Program-made: the position numbers and the translations under genes
Origin: Hominenteromicrobium mulieris
Lineage (GTDB): Bacteria; Bacillota; Clostridia; Oscillospirales; Acutalibacteraceae
Length of the DNA: 64,000 nt
Assembly: GCA_021029595.1 (NCBI GenBank)
Contig: JAJJOY010000001.1
Location: forward strand, 124,001 to 188,000
Direction of reading: 5' to 3'
The notes under the pieces: model-generated
Databases searched by the model: none
What the model was told of the DNA's origin: nothing
The model's input: only the letters and a program-made list of their open reading frames with translations
Shown: in pieces, positions 7,810-17,003 of the stretch
How positions within the stretch are numbered: the stretch's first letter is position 1
Layout: each line of letters opens with the position of its first letter

Positions 7810-8369
7810 AAAAAGCATCCATAATCGCTCTGACCATCGCGTCGGCGGTTGTGTTTATCGCACTGGCGGGCGTATCACTGTATCGGTATTTTGTCGATAG
7901 CCGGATTCAAGATGGAGGTAGGATGGAAAACCCGGATACATACAGAGCAGGAAAAGATCTGGTGGAATTTGAGTGGCGACAGAACCACAGGAATTTTTAC
8001 AGCTGCTTTTCACTGAAATTCTACCGGGAGAAGGATATGCCTCTGCTGATCGGCCGGTTTCCGGACCGATCCGGCGACGAGATGAGAGAAAGCGAAACGG
8101 ATGCGTTTTCCAACCCAATCCCTTGGCAGCTTACGTGGGTGCAATGGTTTGAACTTCAGAATATGCTGGCAGAGTCGGATCTGCCCGCGTACCGAAAGCC
8201 GTCTCCAAATGTCCAGGACGAAACCGACAGCGAAATCCGGGTCATTTGGCGCACCGATGACGGGAACGAGATTCAAAAGCTCAGCGGCAGCCATGCAGAA
8301 GCGCTGGAGACCTTGGTGCTGAGTATTGCCGAAGAAGCTTATGCCACGTCAAACCTTGAAACGGAGTAA
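7806..8369 (+). CDS. membrane-anchored hypothetical protein
   Basis: A 187-aa protein starting at GTG, overlapping the SPFH stop codon by 4 nt (GTGA), so it is translationally coupled to it. One N-terminal helix (residues about 5-27) anchors an extracytoplasmic or cytoplasmic domain rich in charged residues (RESETDAFSNPIPWQLTWVQ). No lipobox is seen. I do not recognise the family. Confidence 0.7.
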   Translation: MKKASIIALTIASAVVFIALAGVSLYRYFVDSRIQDGGRMENPDTYRAGKDLVEFEWRQNHRNFYSCFSLKFYREKDMPLLIGRFPDRSGDEMRESETDAFSNPIPWQLTWVQWFELQNMLAESDLPAYRKPSPNVQDETDSEIRVIWRTDDGNEIQKLSGSHAEALETLVLSIAEEAYATSNLETE

Positions 8370-8440
8370 TGCGAGGTATGCCAAACGGCAGTCGTACATT
8401 TTGCGCAGAATGCGGGGCCAAACGCCCTGCGAAAGAATAA
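8369..8440 (+). CDS. 23-aa zinc-ribbon micropeptide or relic
   Basis: An ATG overlapping the previous stop (TAATG) opens a 23-codon frame ending in TFCAECGAKRPAKE. That is half of the ribbon seen in the SPFH tail (GKFCAECGKPKPAG). A GAGGT motif also precedes an internal ATG at 8378. It is either a coupled micropeptide or the surviving tail of a deleted zinc-ribbon gene. Confidence 0.4.
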   Translation: MRGMPNGSRTFCAECGAKRPAKE

Positions 8441-8479
8441 AAACAAACCATACGATTTATTGTAACAGGAGGATTTACC

Positions 8480-8887
8480 ATGAAAGGACATAAATTTTTG
8501 AAGGTTACCGGAATTCTGATGATCATTGCCGCAGTATTTTCCATCATTGCGGGTGTTCTTGTCGGTGGACTGGGTGTATTGGCGGCAGGACTCGGTGCGG
8601 AATCCGGTCTGACATTTCCATATTGGGCGGCGTTGATCCTGACGCTGGTCGGAGGAATTTGCCAGATGATTGCCGGAATCAAAGGCATTAAGCACAGTAA
8701 GCGCAGTGAAAAAGCAGGAAAGCTCATCGTGTGGGGCGCGATTGTGGCCGTATTCAGCGTATTGAGCATTGTGATGAGTCTGGTCAACGGCGGCGAGTTT
8801 AATGTCGTAAGCATCCTGACAGGAATAGCTATTCCGGCCTTGTATATCTACGGTGCGGTACTCAATTCCAAGGCAGACACGCAGTAA
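8480..8887 (+). CDS. small four-helix membrane protein
   Basis: A 135-aa protein with four hydrophobic segments (about 8-36, 46-68, 80-104, 110-128), joined by a short basic loop KHSKRSEKAGK. An AGGAGG site at 8467-8472 precedes the ATG. No family recognised; its place inside the cluster suggests an accessory integral-membrane role. Confidence 0.75.
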   Translation: MKGHKFLKVTGILMIIAAVFSIIAGVLVGGLGVLAAGLGAESGLTFPYWAALILTLVGGICQMIAGIKGIKHSKRSEKAGKLIVWGAIVAVFSVLSIVMSLVNGGEFNVVSILTGIAIPALYIYGAVLNSKADTQ

Positions 8888-8930
8888 CCGTATAATTCAA
8901 GTAGCATACACAAAGGAGTTTGATACATAT

Positions 8931-9701
8931 ATGGGACTGTTTGATAAAAAATATTGCGATATTTGCGGAGAAAAAATAGGGTTACTTGGCAACCGCAAGC
9001 TTGAAAACGGCAATCTCTGCAAAAACTGCGCCCAAAAGCTTTCCCCTTGGTTCTCTGATCGACGCAACAGCACTGTTGAGGAAATCAAGGCACAGCTTGA
9101 TTACAGGGAAGAAAACCAGAAAAAGGTCGCGGCATTCCACACAACCAGAACGCTCGGCGCGGACACCAAGGTGCTTCTTGACGAGGACGCGGGAAAATTC
9201 ATGGTGACACGTGCCAGAAATCTCGTGGAAGCCAACCCGGATGTTTTGGATTTTGCAGACGTGACCGGCTGTAATCTCGACATTGACGAGAGCCGCACGG
9301 AGCTTAAGCGTGAGGATAAGGACGGGAGGGAGATTAGCTACAATCCCCCGCGGTATGAATACTCCTATGATTTCTACATCACCATATTCGTCAACAACGA
9401 TTACTTTGACGAAATACGCTTCAAGATCAATTCCGGTTCCGTAGATATTACACCGCCCCCCGCAATGCGACCGGGAATGACGACCCGATGCAATCCGGAG
9501 ACTAACGTTGAGTACCGCAATTGCAAAAAGCTCGGCGAGGAAATCCGGCAGGTTCTGACGCAGGTCCGCAAGGATGTGCGCCAGCAGATTGAACAGGAGG
9601 CCGCACCCAAAACGGCAGTCACCTGTCCCTACTGCGGCGCAACGACCACACCGGACGTGAACGGCTGTTGTGAATATTGCGGTGGCGCGGTAAGAGGATA
9701 A
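8931..9701 (+). CDS. DUF4428-type zinc-finger protein with C-terminal zinc ribbon
   Basis: A 256-aa soluble protein. The N-terminal 55 residues (CDICGEKIGLLGNRKLENG...CKNC) match the DUF4428 treble-clef domain, followed by STVEEIKAQLDYREENQKK. The middle has alternating strands including YEYSYDFYITIFVNNDYFDE. The C-terminus carries another ribbon, CPYCGATTTPDVNGCCEYCG. The start is the ATG at 8931 with AAAGGAG about 12 nt upstream. Proteins with this domain set are common in gut Firmicutes; the function is unknown. Confidence 0.82.
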   Translation: MGLFDKKYCDICGEKIGLLGNRKLENGNLCKNCAQKLSPWFSDRRNSTVEEIKAQLDYREENQKKVAAFHTTRTLGADTKVLLDEDAGKFMVTRARNLVEANPDVLDFADVTGCNLDIDESRTELKREDKDGREISYNPPRYEYSYDFYITIFVNNDYFDEIRFKINSGSVDITPPPAMRPGMTTRCNPETNVEYRNCKKLGEEIRQVLTQVRKDVRQQIEQEAAPKTAVTCPYCGATTTPDVNGCCEYCGGAVRG

Positions 9702-9741
9702 ATATCCATCAAATGATAATGAAAGAAAGAAGGACAAAATA

Positions 9742-10071
9742 ATGAAAAAGTTTGTAGCATTGCTTCTGATTGTGGTTACGCTTCTAACACTTTCTGCCTG
9801 TGGTAGCAAGGATGCGTTAGCCGGAACATGGTCCGCCGAACTTGGCGCAGACGGTACGATCACATGGACATTCAACGGAAGCGGCAAATGCACCATGGAA
9901 AATGCTTATATGAAACAGGACGGTACGTACACCATTGAAGGTGATCAGCTTACGGTGACACTGGAGGCATGGAGTGATCCATCTACTTATACATTCTCCG
10001 TAGATGGAAACAGCCTTACCATGAATGAGAATTCCGGCTACGGCATCAGCGGCACCTTTACGAAAAAATAG
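9742..10071 (+). CDS. small lipoprotein with beta-strand domain
   Basis: A 109-aa protein with a lipoprotein signal (lipobox LSAC, lipidated Cys at about 20) and a short repeat of beta strands (GTWSAELGADGTITWTFNGS ... GTYTIEGDQLTVTLE) like lipocalin-related DUF5640 proteins. It probably lies on the outer face of the membrane. A good AAGAAGGA ribosome site precedes the ATG. Confidence 0.8.
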   Translation: MKKFVALLLIVVTLLTLSACGSKDALAGTWSAELGADGTITWTFNGSGKCTMENAYMKQDGTYTIEGDQLTVTLEAWSDPSTYTFSVDGNSLTMNENSGYGISGTFTKK

Positions 10072-10130
10072 CCGTGCAGCTTACCATTAACACTATCCGC
10101 CCTCTGACCTTTTAGAAAGGAGAAAAAACG

Positions 10131-10787
10131 ATGAATAACCTTACAGGCAGCATGAAAGACTCTGCATTCGCTACCAGTCCCCGTGAATTTGATCTTCCCT
10201 ATTCTACCACACTGGAAGAAATCATGCAGAAACTCAATGCGCGCAGAGCAGCGTTCCAGATGCCATTCCAGATCAAAGGCGGCGTTCCCGGACAGCGCAT
10301 CTCGTTTGAGAAAGAACCAAATGTGGACGTTGGCCTCTGGCTTTACCTCAAGGATGGCACACACATTCGGATTCAGCCGGTCATTACGGAGGCCAAGATG
10401 TCGGTTGGCGGTATGCGCGTTGATAAGAACAGCGCACTGCGCAAGGGTCTCAAGGGTGCGACGGTCGGTCTTGCAACGGAGCGTGGCGCCTATATCGACA
10501 CCGTAACGGAAACCGTGAAGAAGATTTTGAACGGTGAGGCAGTAGAGGACTATGTTGCGCCGGAGGTTCCGGTCGAAACGAAGGACTGGATGACAACATT
10601 CTTGCTTTGCTTCTTCCTTGGCGGTCTTGGCGTCCACCGCTACTATGTCGGTAAGATTGGCACAGGCATTCTCTACACGCTGACGGCCGGTCTGTTCGGC
10701 ATCGGATACCTTGTCGACTTTATCAAGATTCTCTGCGGTAAGTTTACCGACAAGGACGGAAACCTTATCCGGCGCGAAAAGAAATAA
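10131..10787 (+). CDS. TM2-domain membrane protein with novel N-terminal domain
   Basis: A 218-aa protein. Residues about 150-210 are a TM2 domain: two helices with the signature FFLGGLGVHRYYVGKIGTG and a DF motif near IGYLVDFIKIL. Residues 1-140 form a soluble domain I do not recognise, with LPYSTTLEEIMQKLNARRAA and a basic patch. AGAAAGGAG precedes the start. The role is unknown; TM2 proteins are usually small membrane adaptors. Confidence 0.82.
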   Translation: MNNLTGSMKDSAFATSPREFDLPYSTTLEEIMQKLNARRAAFQMPFQIKGGVPGQRISFEKEPNVDVGLWLYLKDGTHIRIQPVITEAKMSVGGMRVDKNSALRKGLKGATVGLATERGAYIDTVTETVKKILNGEAVEDYVAPEVPVETKDWMTTFLLCFFLGGLGVHRYYVGKIGTGILYTLTAGLFGIGYLVDFIKILCGKFTDKDGNLIRREKK

Positions 10788-10891
10788 GAAAAAATGTCTC
10801 AGGTAGGCACGGCTGTTTTTTGCCGGGATTATACGTTGTTTTCTGCTGATCGGCAGATTTGTGCAACCCTGAAGGATATTGGGAGGAAATT

Positions 10892-12745
10892 ATGAAACAG
10901 ACGAAGACCAAGCTTCTATGCCTGATTCTTACGGCACTGATGCTGCTCAGCGGCCTCACCGCCTGCGGAAAGGATAAGGAGGGGAAAGACTCCAATTTAA
11001 TCAAGCTCGGTGACTATGAGCTGCTCTACAAGGGCGCATGCATCATGGAAGATTCGGACGGAAACGACGCAATCGTTCTGACACTGGACTTCACAAACAA
11101 CAGCAAGGAAAACGCCTCATATCTCTGGAGTGTCGATGAGACGGTTATGCAAAACGGTGTAGAGCTGGAACCTGCATCTATTATCACGGACTATGAGAAC
11201 CTTGAAACCGTAGTGAGCGATCAGTTTACGGATGTTGCGCCGGGTGCAACGCTGGAAGTGCGGACGGCCTTCGTGCTAAAAGACACGACCAGTGAAGTCA
11301 AAGCGACCTTTGAGGAATTTCTCGGCAGCAAAAAAGGTACAATCACTGTTGACCCGGCTACGCTCAGCCGGGAAACAGTCTCCCATACGGAACCGGAGAC
11401 CTCCAATACGACCGGAGACACATTGCTCGATTGGTGGAACGGCGAATGGTACGGCTGGTGGAAGATGAGCGGTTGCTACGGCGATTATGAAAGCATGGAA
11501 GGCGACTGGTGGGATGTCTGCGGCGTCATTGATTTAGACACAGACTACACAGGCACAATCGAGCTTTGGGATGAGGACTACACGAGATCCGACCCTATGG
11601 CTTCCGCGCAGGTCAGTCTGAGTGAAGCCGGAACCGGCGAGCACGGTACGGTGATGTCCGAGGGTGGCTGGTTTACAAACGTAACACTGGAGCATGCCGA
11701 TTGGATCGTTGACCCCGGTCTTTTGGACTACGATGATATGATCTGTATCAGCGGCGACTATGAAGACGGCGATGACGAATTCCACTATGACATTTATCTG
11801 CGCCCGTGGGGTCTTTATTGGAAAGACATGGAGGAAGATGCGTATCCCTACCGGTATACCGACTGGTATCTGCCTCTGATTGACGCAGGCAAGTCTATGC
11901 CGGATGCCATCGGAGAAGGTGTTTCGGAGGGGAATGCTCCGACCAACCAGACGAATGCGGCAGCTCCCGGCGGAAACGGCATCGTGACTGAGGAGCAGGT
12001 GCAAAAGGGCTACGTTTGGATGAACGAGGTCAATAATAATATTTTTGACGCAACCTATGATGATATCGTTGCCTACTTCGGCGTAGAAGGCGAGTTTGTC
12101 AAGGAAGAGTACAGCGACCACATGCAGTCGAACTACCGCTACTACAAGTGGATTTCGAGTGAAGACAGCTCGCATTTCATCTACGTTAACTTCCGTGAAA
12201 AGACTCCGGGCGTTTATACGGTGAGTGCGTACAACACCAGCGGCTTCTCCGGCACAGAAGCCATAGAAAAGTATCTGGACATCGTGAAGGCCGAGGCCGC
12301 TGAGGCGAACAAGGCAGCATCTGCAAACGCCGAGATGAAGGACTTCTCCGCGGAAATCGCCCAGTTTGCAAAAGACGATGTTAAGGTCAAGATCATGACG
12401 AAGATCCCGGTATCCGGCTGGTCGTTCGATGATAGTGGGCGCTGCCTGGTGGAAAACGACGATCCCACAGCGTTTGGTGCGGGCGCCATCCAGTTTGAGG
12501 TGAGGGAGAACGTTGAAAAATTTGATTCCTACAAGGACAGCTTCGAAAACTACAAGGATATCGAGGACCGCGTGATCGGCGGCATCACCTTCCATGGCCG
12601 CACCTACAAAAGAATCGGCTATGATTGGATCCAGTATATCGCGCAGCTTGACGACGGCCGTGCCCTTTCCATCGGCCTTCGGGATATGGACTGTGTACCG
12701 GGAACGATGCCGGATATCATTCTCAACAATATGACATTCCAATAA
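10892..12745 (+). CDS. large DUF5067-type lipoprotein
   Basis: A 617-aa protein with a lipoprotein signal (lipobox LTAC near residue 21). Residues about 35-150 resemble the DUF5067 fold (LGDYELLYKGACIMEDSDGN ... VLTLDFTNNSKENASYLW), an immunoglobulin-like domain found in Firmicutes lipoproteins. A Trp/Asp-rich middle (LLDWWNGEWYGWWKMSGCYG) and a C-terminal mixed region follow. The start at 10892 has GGGAGG 7 nt upstream. Likely displayed on the outer membrane face; ligand unknown. Confidence 0.8.
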   Translation: MKQTKTKLLCLILTALMLLSGLTACGKDKEGKDSNLIKLGDYELLYKGACIMEDSDGNDAIVLTLDFTNNSKENASYLWSVDETVMQNGVELEPASIITDYENLETVVSDQFTDVAPGATLEVRTAFVLKDTTSEVKATFEEFLGSKKGTITVDPATLSRETVSHTEPETSNTTGDTLLDWWNGEWYGWWKMSGCYGDYESMEGDWWDVCGVIDLDTDYTGTIELWDEDYTRSDPMASAQVSLSEAGTGEHGTVMSEGGWFTNVTLEHADWIVDPGLLDYDDMICISGDYEDGDDEFHYDIYLRPWGLYWKDMEEDAYPYRYTDWYLPLIDAGKSMPDAIGEGVSEGNAPTNQTNAAAPGGNGIVTEEQVQKGYVWMNEVNNNIFDATYDDIVAYFGVEGEFVKEEYSDHMQSNYRYYKWISSEDSSHFIYVNFREKTPGVYTVSAYNTSGFSGTEAIEKYLDIVKAEAAEANKAASANAEMKDFSAEIAQFAKDDVKVKIMTKIPVSGWSFDDSGRCLVENDDPTAFGAGAIQFEVRENVEKFDSYKDSFENYKDIEDRVIGGITFHGRTYKRIGYDWIQYIAQLDDGRALSIGLRDMDCVPGTMPDIILNNMTFQ

Positions 12746-12752
12746 AAAACGG

Positions 12753-12777
12753 CTCCCGCTCCAACTTGGAGCGGGAG
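12753..12777 (-). terminator. hairpin after lipoprotein gene, T-run on the left side
   Basis: A perfect 10-bp stem (12753-12762 with 12768-12777) with loop AACTT. A T-run is present only leftward (GTTTTTTATT), so rightward transcription probably passes, with the hairpin acting as an mRNA 3'-end or processing element. Confidence 0.5.
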
Positions 12778-12812
12778 AATCCGGTTATTCGCGAAAAAAC
12801 GGGGGTGATGCG

Positions 12813-13667
12813 GTGAAGTTCAAAGCGCTCCTCATCGCAGCAGGTCTGGGTATGAGCCTGCTCGGTCTGACCTCCTGCGGTCAGATCGACGGATGCACCT
12901 ATCAGTACCCGGAAACATCGGTCCTTTTTGACGATTTCCACATTACAAAAACCATTTACAGCCAAGGGACGATGAGGCTCTATTATCGCGGCGTACAGTT
13001 CAAAGACAATCCCATCCGCTGCTACGACGCGAATTTTGAAGATTTAGGCGATCAGTTTGACCATACGTTCCGAAACGGTGTTCTGACCGTTCAGGCGGAT
13101 TTTGCCGAAAAGATCAGCGGGCTGACAATCGAGGACAGGGCACACGATATCATCTATCGTCTGCGTTATCTGGACTCCTCGCAGTTTGCATGGCTGGCAG
13201 ACGTGTTTTGGTACGATGAAGGCTGGAGCGAAACGGGAGACCGCGAAGCGTATTACAGTACGGCCGAGCTGCAAGCGGAAGCCGACAGAAAAGCCGAAAG
13301 CCAAAAGGAAGCACAGGAGGTCTTTGCGTTGCTGGAAGGCACGTGGGTTACGGAGGACGGCCTGCAAAAATATGAGTTTGTCGCAAATGAGGACAAAAGC
13401 GGTATGAACTGTTGTACAATGTGGTGGAACAACGAGACACAAGAATGGTACAGCTGGAGCATTTTTGCCGAGTCCGCGTTCCGGACAAAGAGCTTTGACT
13501 TTGGTTGCGATGCAGACTGCGTTTACGACGAAATTGCAGAAAAGGCTGAAAAGCTGATTACCGTTATACTTGTCAACAGTGACCATACAGCGGCTGATAT
13601 GCGCATCTTGTACGATTCGGAAGAAAACGTCATAAAGGACACGGATGCAATTTATCACAAACAGTGA
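12813..13667 (+). CDS. lipoprotein, hypothetical
   Basis: A 284-aa protein starting at GTG after GGGGGTGAT. The lipobox is LTSC at about residue 21. The middle contains an Ala/Glu/Lys helix (STAELQAEADRKAESQKEAQ) followed by GTWVTEDGLQKYEF, a strand pattern like that of the small lipoprotein at 9742. No family recognised. Confidence 0.75.
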   Translation: MKFKALLIAAGLGMSLLGLTSCGQIDGCTYQYPETSVLFDDFHITKTIYSQGTMRLYYRGVQFKDNPIRCYDANFEDLGDQFDHTFRNGVLTVQADFAEKISGLTIEDRAHDIIYRLRYLDSSQFAWLADVFWYDEGWSETGDREAYYSTAELQAEADRKAESQKEAQEVFALLEGTWVTEDGLQKYEFVANEDKSGMNCCTMWWNNETQEWYSWSIFAESAFRTKSFDFGCDADCVYDEIAEKAEKLITVILVNSDHTAADMRILYDSEENVIKDTDAIYHKQ

Positions 13668-13765
13668 GTTTGCGGGACATATCCGGAAAATGCGGTTATA
13701 ACTGTGTTCGGCACTACGGACTGCGCTTGCGGGCTGTAACGCCAACTGGGAAGTGAGGAACTTAG

Positions 13766-14926
13766 ATGGCAACACAAATCACAAATTATCAATGCCCCGC
13801 CTGCACGGGACCACTCCATTTTGTAGGAGAATCCGGCAGGCTGGAGTGCGATTACTGCGGCTCAAGCTTCGATGTCGCAGAAATTGAAGCGCTCTACGCG
13901 GAAAAAGAAACAAAAGCAGCGGAAGCGGCGCAGAAGCAGGAAGAAACAGAAGCGGCTCAAAAATCTGCCGAAGCGGAAAAACAAAAGGCCGCCGCAGGCG
14001 GCTCTGACTGGGACACTTCCGGCCTGAACGAGGATTGGGGCGCGGACGCGGCTGACATGAAGGCTTACAGCTGCCCGTCGTGCGGTGCGGAGCTGCTCTG
14101 CGACGCGACAACTGCGGCTACGTCCTGCCCATACTGCGGAAATCCGTCGGTGCTTCCGGGTCAGTTCGCCGGCGTTTTGAAACCTGATTTTGTGCTTCCC
14201 TTTAAGCTGAGCAAGGAAGATGCCATCAAGGCGCTGAAGAAACACTATCGCAAAAAGCCGCTGTTGCCGTCAACGTTCTCCAAGTCCAATCATCTTGAGG
14301 AGGTCAAAGGCGTGTATGTACCCTTCTGGATGTATGACGGTGCGGCCAGCGGAAGCGTGCAGTTCCATGCTACCACTGTACATAAGTACACCTCGGGAGA
14401 TTATGAAATCACGGAGACAAGCCACTACGATGTGCGCCGCGCCGGTTCTATTGGCTTTGAGAAAATCCCGGTGGACGCGTCAAGCAAAATGCCGGATGAC
14501 TACATGGATTCCATCGAACCGTATGACTATACAGACTTAAAGCCGTTTTCCACGGCGTATCTGCCCGGATTTTTGGCAGACAAATATGATGTGAGCGTTG
14601 AAAACAGCCGGGAGCGGGCAGACAAGCGCTGCGCGGGTTCGCTGGTGTCTGCGCTGGAAAGCACGGTTTCGAATTACACCACCTGCAATGAAACGAGCCG
14701 AGACATCTGTTTGAAGCGCGGCAAAGTGCATTACGCGTTGCTTCCCGTCTGGATCTTGAATACAAAGTGGGAAGGAAAAGATTTCCTTTTTGCCATGAAT
14801 GGTCAGACAGGTAAGTTGGTAGGCAACCTTCCTGTCAGCACGAAGCGGGTTGTCGGTTTGTTTGCAGCAATCGCGGCGTCACTCAGCGCCATCGGCGTGA
14901 CTGCGCTGCTGCTTTTGGCACACTAG
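13766..14926 (+). CDS. YdjG-like membrane protein with two zinc ribbons
   Basis: A 386-aa protein. An N-terminal ribbon (CPACTGPLHF ... LECDYCGSSFDV) is followed by a 50-residue Glu/Ala/Lys coiled coil, then a second ribbon (SCPSCGAELLCDATTAATSC, PYCG). The large domain contains VKGVYVPFWMYDG and HYALLPVWILNTKWEGK, typical of TFIIB-type zinc-ribbon proteins such as Bacillus YdjG. One C-terminal transmembrane helix (about 362-384) is present. In Bacillus this protein pairs with a TPM protein and an SPFH protein; here a TPM gene follows after 13 nt. Confidence 0.85.
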   Translation: MATQITNYQCPACTGPLHFVGESGRLECDYCGSSFDVAEIEALYAEKETKAAEAAQKQEETEAAQKSAEAEKQKAAAGGSDWDTSGLNEDWGADAADMKAYSCPSCGAELLCDATTAATSCPYCGNPSVLPGQFAGVLKPDFVLPFKLSKEDAIKALKKHYRKKPLLPSTFSKSNHLEEVKGVYVPFWMYDGAASGSVQFHATTVHKYTSGDYEITETSHYDVRRAGSIGFEKIPVDASSKMPDDYMDSIEPYDYTDLKPFSTAYLPGFLADKYDVSVENSRERADKRCAGSLVSALESTVSNYTTCNETSRDICLKRGKVHYALLPVWILNTKWEGKDFLFAMNGQTGKLVGNLPVSTKRVVGLFAAIAASLSAIGVTALLLLAH

Positions 14927-14939
14927 GGAGGGCGGAAAA

Positions 14940-15731
14940 ATGAAAGAGAGAATACGCTGTCTCCTGCTGACGTTTATAATCGCGCTTGTATTCTGCGTGA
15001 ATGTATCCGCAACCGAGCAGACAGGTGCACAGCTTTATTATGTGACGGATGAGGCTGGACTTCTTAGCGAAAACGAAAATATGATGCTGGAAAAGATGGC
15101 GGAAACCGTCTCCCAAAAATACGACATCGGTGTATATATCGTAACCGTGGAGGATTATCGTGACTTCCATTCTGAAGGTGTCTATAAGGCGACCTATACC
15201 ATCTATCACGAATACACGATGGGCGAAGGACCGGACCGCGACGGGATCATGCTCCTGCTCAGCATGGATGATCGCGACTGGGCGATGTTCTGCTATGGCT
15301 CACGCTGCGAGTATGCGTTCAACAGCTATGGTCAGCAGAAACTGGAAAAGGTATTCCTCGATAACTTCGGTGAAAACGACTGGTACGGCGGCTTTGAGGA
15401 TTACATCAAAGAATGCAGCGTCTATCTGGAAAAAGCAGCCTCAGGAAAGCCGGTTCGAGCGAGTTTGTTTTTTCCAATCCTTATCGTGATCGGTCTTTCC
15501 CTACTGGCAGCAGCCGTGATCGTCGCTGTGATATGGCAGAAAATGGAAAATGTATCGAAAAAAGCAACCGCTAACGCCTATGTTTCCGCGGGACTTCAGC
15601 TTACAGAGCAAACAGATCATTTTACCCATAAGACGACCTCCAGCCGGAAGATTGAGCGCAGCTCTTCCGGCGGCGGGAGCAGCCACAGCGAATCCGGCGG
15701 AGGCGGTTCCGGCCGAAGCGGAAAATTCTGA
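14940..15731 (+). CDS. TPM-domain membrane protein (YdjH-like)
   Basis: A 263-aa protein with signal peptide (residues about 1-24), a TPM domain at about 30-165 (YYVTDEAGLLSENENMMLEK ... GIMLLLSMDDRDWAMFCYGS), one transmembrane helix at about 176-200 and a Gly/Ser-rich tail ending GGGGSGRSGKF. TPM domains occur in phosphatase-like or chaperone-type membrane proteins. It follows the YdjG-like gene directly, as in Bacillus ydjGH, which supports a shared membrane-stress function. Confidence 0.87.
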   Translation: MKERIRCLLLTFIIALVFCVNVSATEQTGAQLYYVTDEAGLLSENENMMLEKMAETVSQKYDIGVYIVTVEDYRDFHSEGVYKATYTIYHEYTMGEGPDRDGIMLLLSMDDRDWAMFCYGSRCEYAFNSYGQQKLEKVFLDNFGENDWYGGFEDYIKECSVYLEKAASGKPVRASLFFPILIVIGLSLLAAAVIVAVIWQKMENVSKKATANAYVSAGLQLTEQTDHFTHKTTSSRKIERSSSGGGSSHSESGGGGSGRSGKF

Positions 15732-15742
15732 AAGGAGTGGCT

Positions 15743-16975
15743 ATGAAAACAACACCCAGACACGTGTTCGCGCTATTGCTGGCACTGGTTCTGTTATTGT
15801 CGCTTTGCGCCTGTACACAGAAGACGCAAACGGAGCCTGACGAACCCAAAATAAATACTGCCCACAAAAAAACTCCGGAAAGCCAACAGGAGGAAGCTGT
15901 ATTACAGAGCGACGGGAACGATTTTGTATCACAGGATAAAACCGTGGACACGCCGCCGGTGCAATACGCGTTTTCACAGGAGGCAGAGACATCGCTTGGA
16001 TGGTTGCGAGACAGGATTGATTTTCCGACGACAATGTTTGGTGCGGCGTATCTCGGCTATGTCGGCGGTCTGTTTGATGAGGGTTTCGAGGCGGGTTTCC
16101 CTGCGTGGCTGCAGGAAACCAATGAGGCAATGCTCCTCGAATACCCCTTTATCGCAGAGATCAACGATGAGCACATTATCGGCAGCGCGGGGCATCTGTA
16201 CTGCATTGTGCCGGTCGACGAGAACGCGACGGTTGCAATCAACCGTGTGCAATGGAACGAAAAAACACAGACCGATGAGGTCACAGAGGTTCTCTACCGG
16301 TCAGAGAGCGGCGAACCGGTGCTGCTCTTTGCAAATCTTGACGGCATTGCGCATAAGGCCGACACCCAGGTCTTTATCACCGACAACAGCGGGAACACCT
16401 GCGAATGGTATCCCTCGCTTGATGCGACGAGCCATCTTGCACCGTGTACATCGGAAGCCGGTGATTATCTTTCGTTCGATTTTACGGAATATGCCTGGTA
16501 TGACGTCCCATCCGAATTTGCCGGTTGGCTTTCTGACGGCTGGACAGGCATGACCGCGCTTGGCCTTGCCGGATCGCAGAGTACAGGCATGGGCTGGATC
16601 ACAGAAACCATGGTAGAGGAAACCGGCCGCTATGCCTATTTCTCGCTGCGCTTCTATTTCGAGGATGAGACGGGGGGTACAGTCGATCTGGAGTGGACAT
16701 ACGAAGACAGCGACGACATTGAGGAGATGTGGAGCGGTTTCTGGGCGATTCAAACGATTCCGGACGGGCCGAGCTATGTGACGCTCAGCTTGTCGCTTGT
16801 GGGCGGTAGCAGCTACGGTGTCACGAACGGCCCGGTGTATCTGTGTGAGAGGTATCCCCTCCTGATCAGCCCGAGCGGCACGGAGCTGCTGGTCGGCGCA
16901 GGTGAGAGCGGCGTTTGTCTGCCGTTCATGTCGCAGAGCACAACAGCATGTGTGCTGACACAGGCCGCAGGATAG
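15743..16975 (+). CDS. lipoprotein, hypothetical, last gene of the cluster
   Basis: A 410-aa protein with lipobox LCAC and an acidic mature part. Visible features are FSQEAETSLGWLRDRIDFPT, several Trp/Gly turns and a C-terminal beta-rich segment. ATG 15743 is used because AAAGGAG (15731-15737) is 5 nt upstream. It follows the TPM gene by 11 nt. No family recognised. Confidence 0.75.
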   Translation: MKTTPRHVFALLLALVLLLSLCACTQKTQTEPDEPKINTAHKKTPESQQEEAVLQSDGNDFVSQDKTVDTPPVQYAFSQEAETSLGWLRDRIDFPTTMFGAAYLGYVGGLFDEGFEAGFPAWLQETNEAMLLEYPFIAEINDEHIIGSAGHLYCIVPVDENATVAINRVQWNEKTQTDEVTEVLYRSESGEPVLLFANLDGIAHKADTQVFITDNSGNTCEWYPSLDATSHLAPCTSEAGDYLSFDFTEYAWYDVPSEFAGWLSDGWTGMTALGLAGSQSTGMGWITETMVEETGRYAYFSLRFYFEDETGGTVDLEWTYEDSDDIEEMWSGFWAIQTIPDGPSYVTLSLSLVGGSSYGVTNGPVYLCERYPLLISPSGTELLVGAGESGVCLPFMSQSTTACVLTQAAG

Positions 16976-17003
16976 AAAGCGTGCAGGAAGCAAACTGCTT
17001 TGA

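Noticed and set aside
11534-12742. A 402-codon leftward frame opposite the DUF5067 lipoprotein
   Set aside because: No ribosome site, and the rightward frame has a clear lipobox, start and domain.
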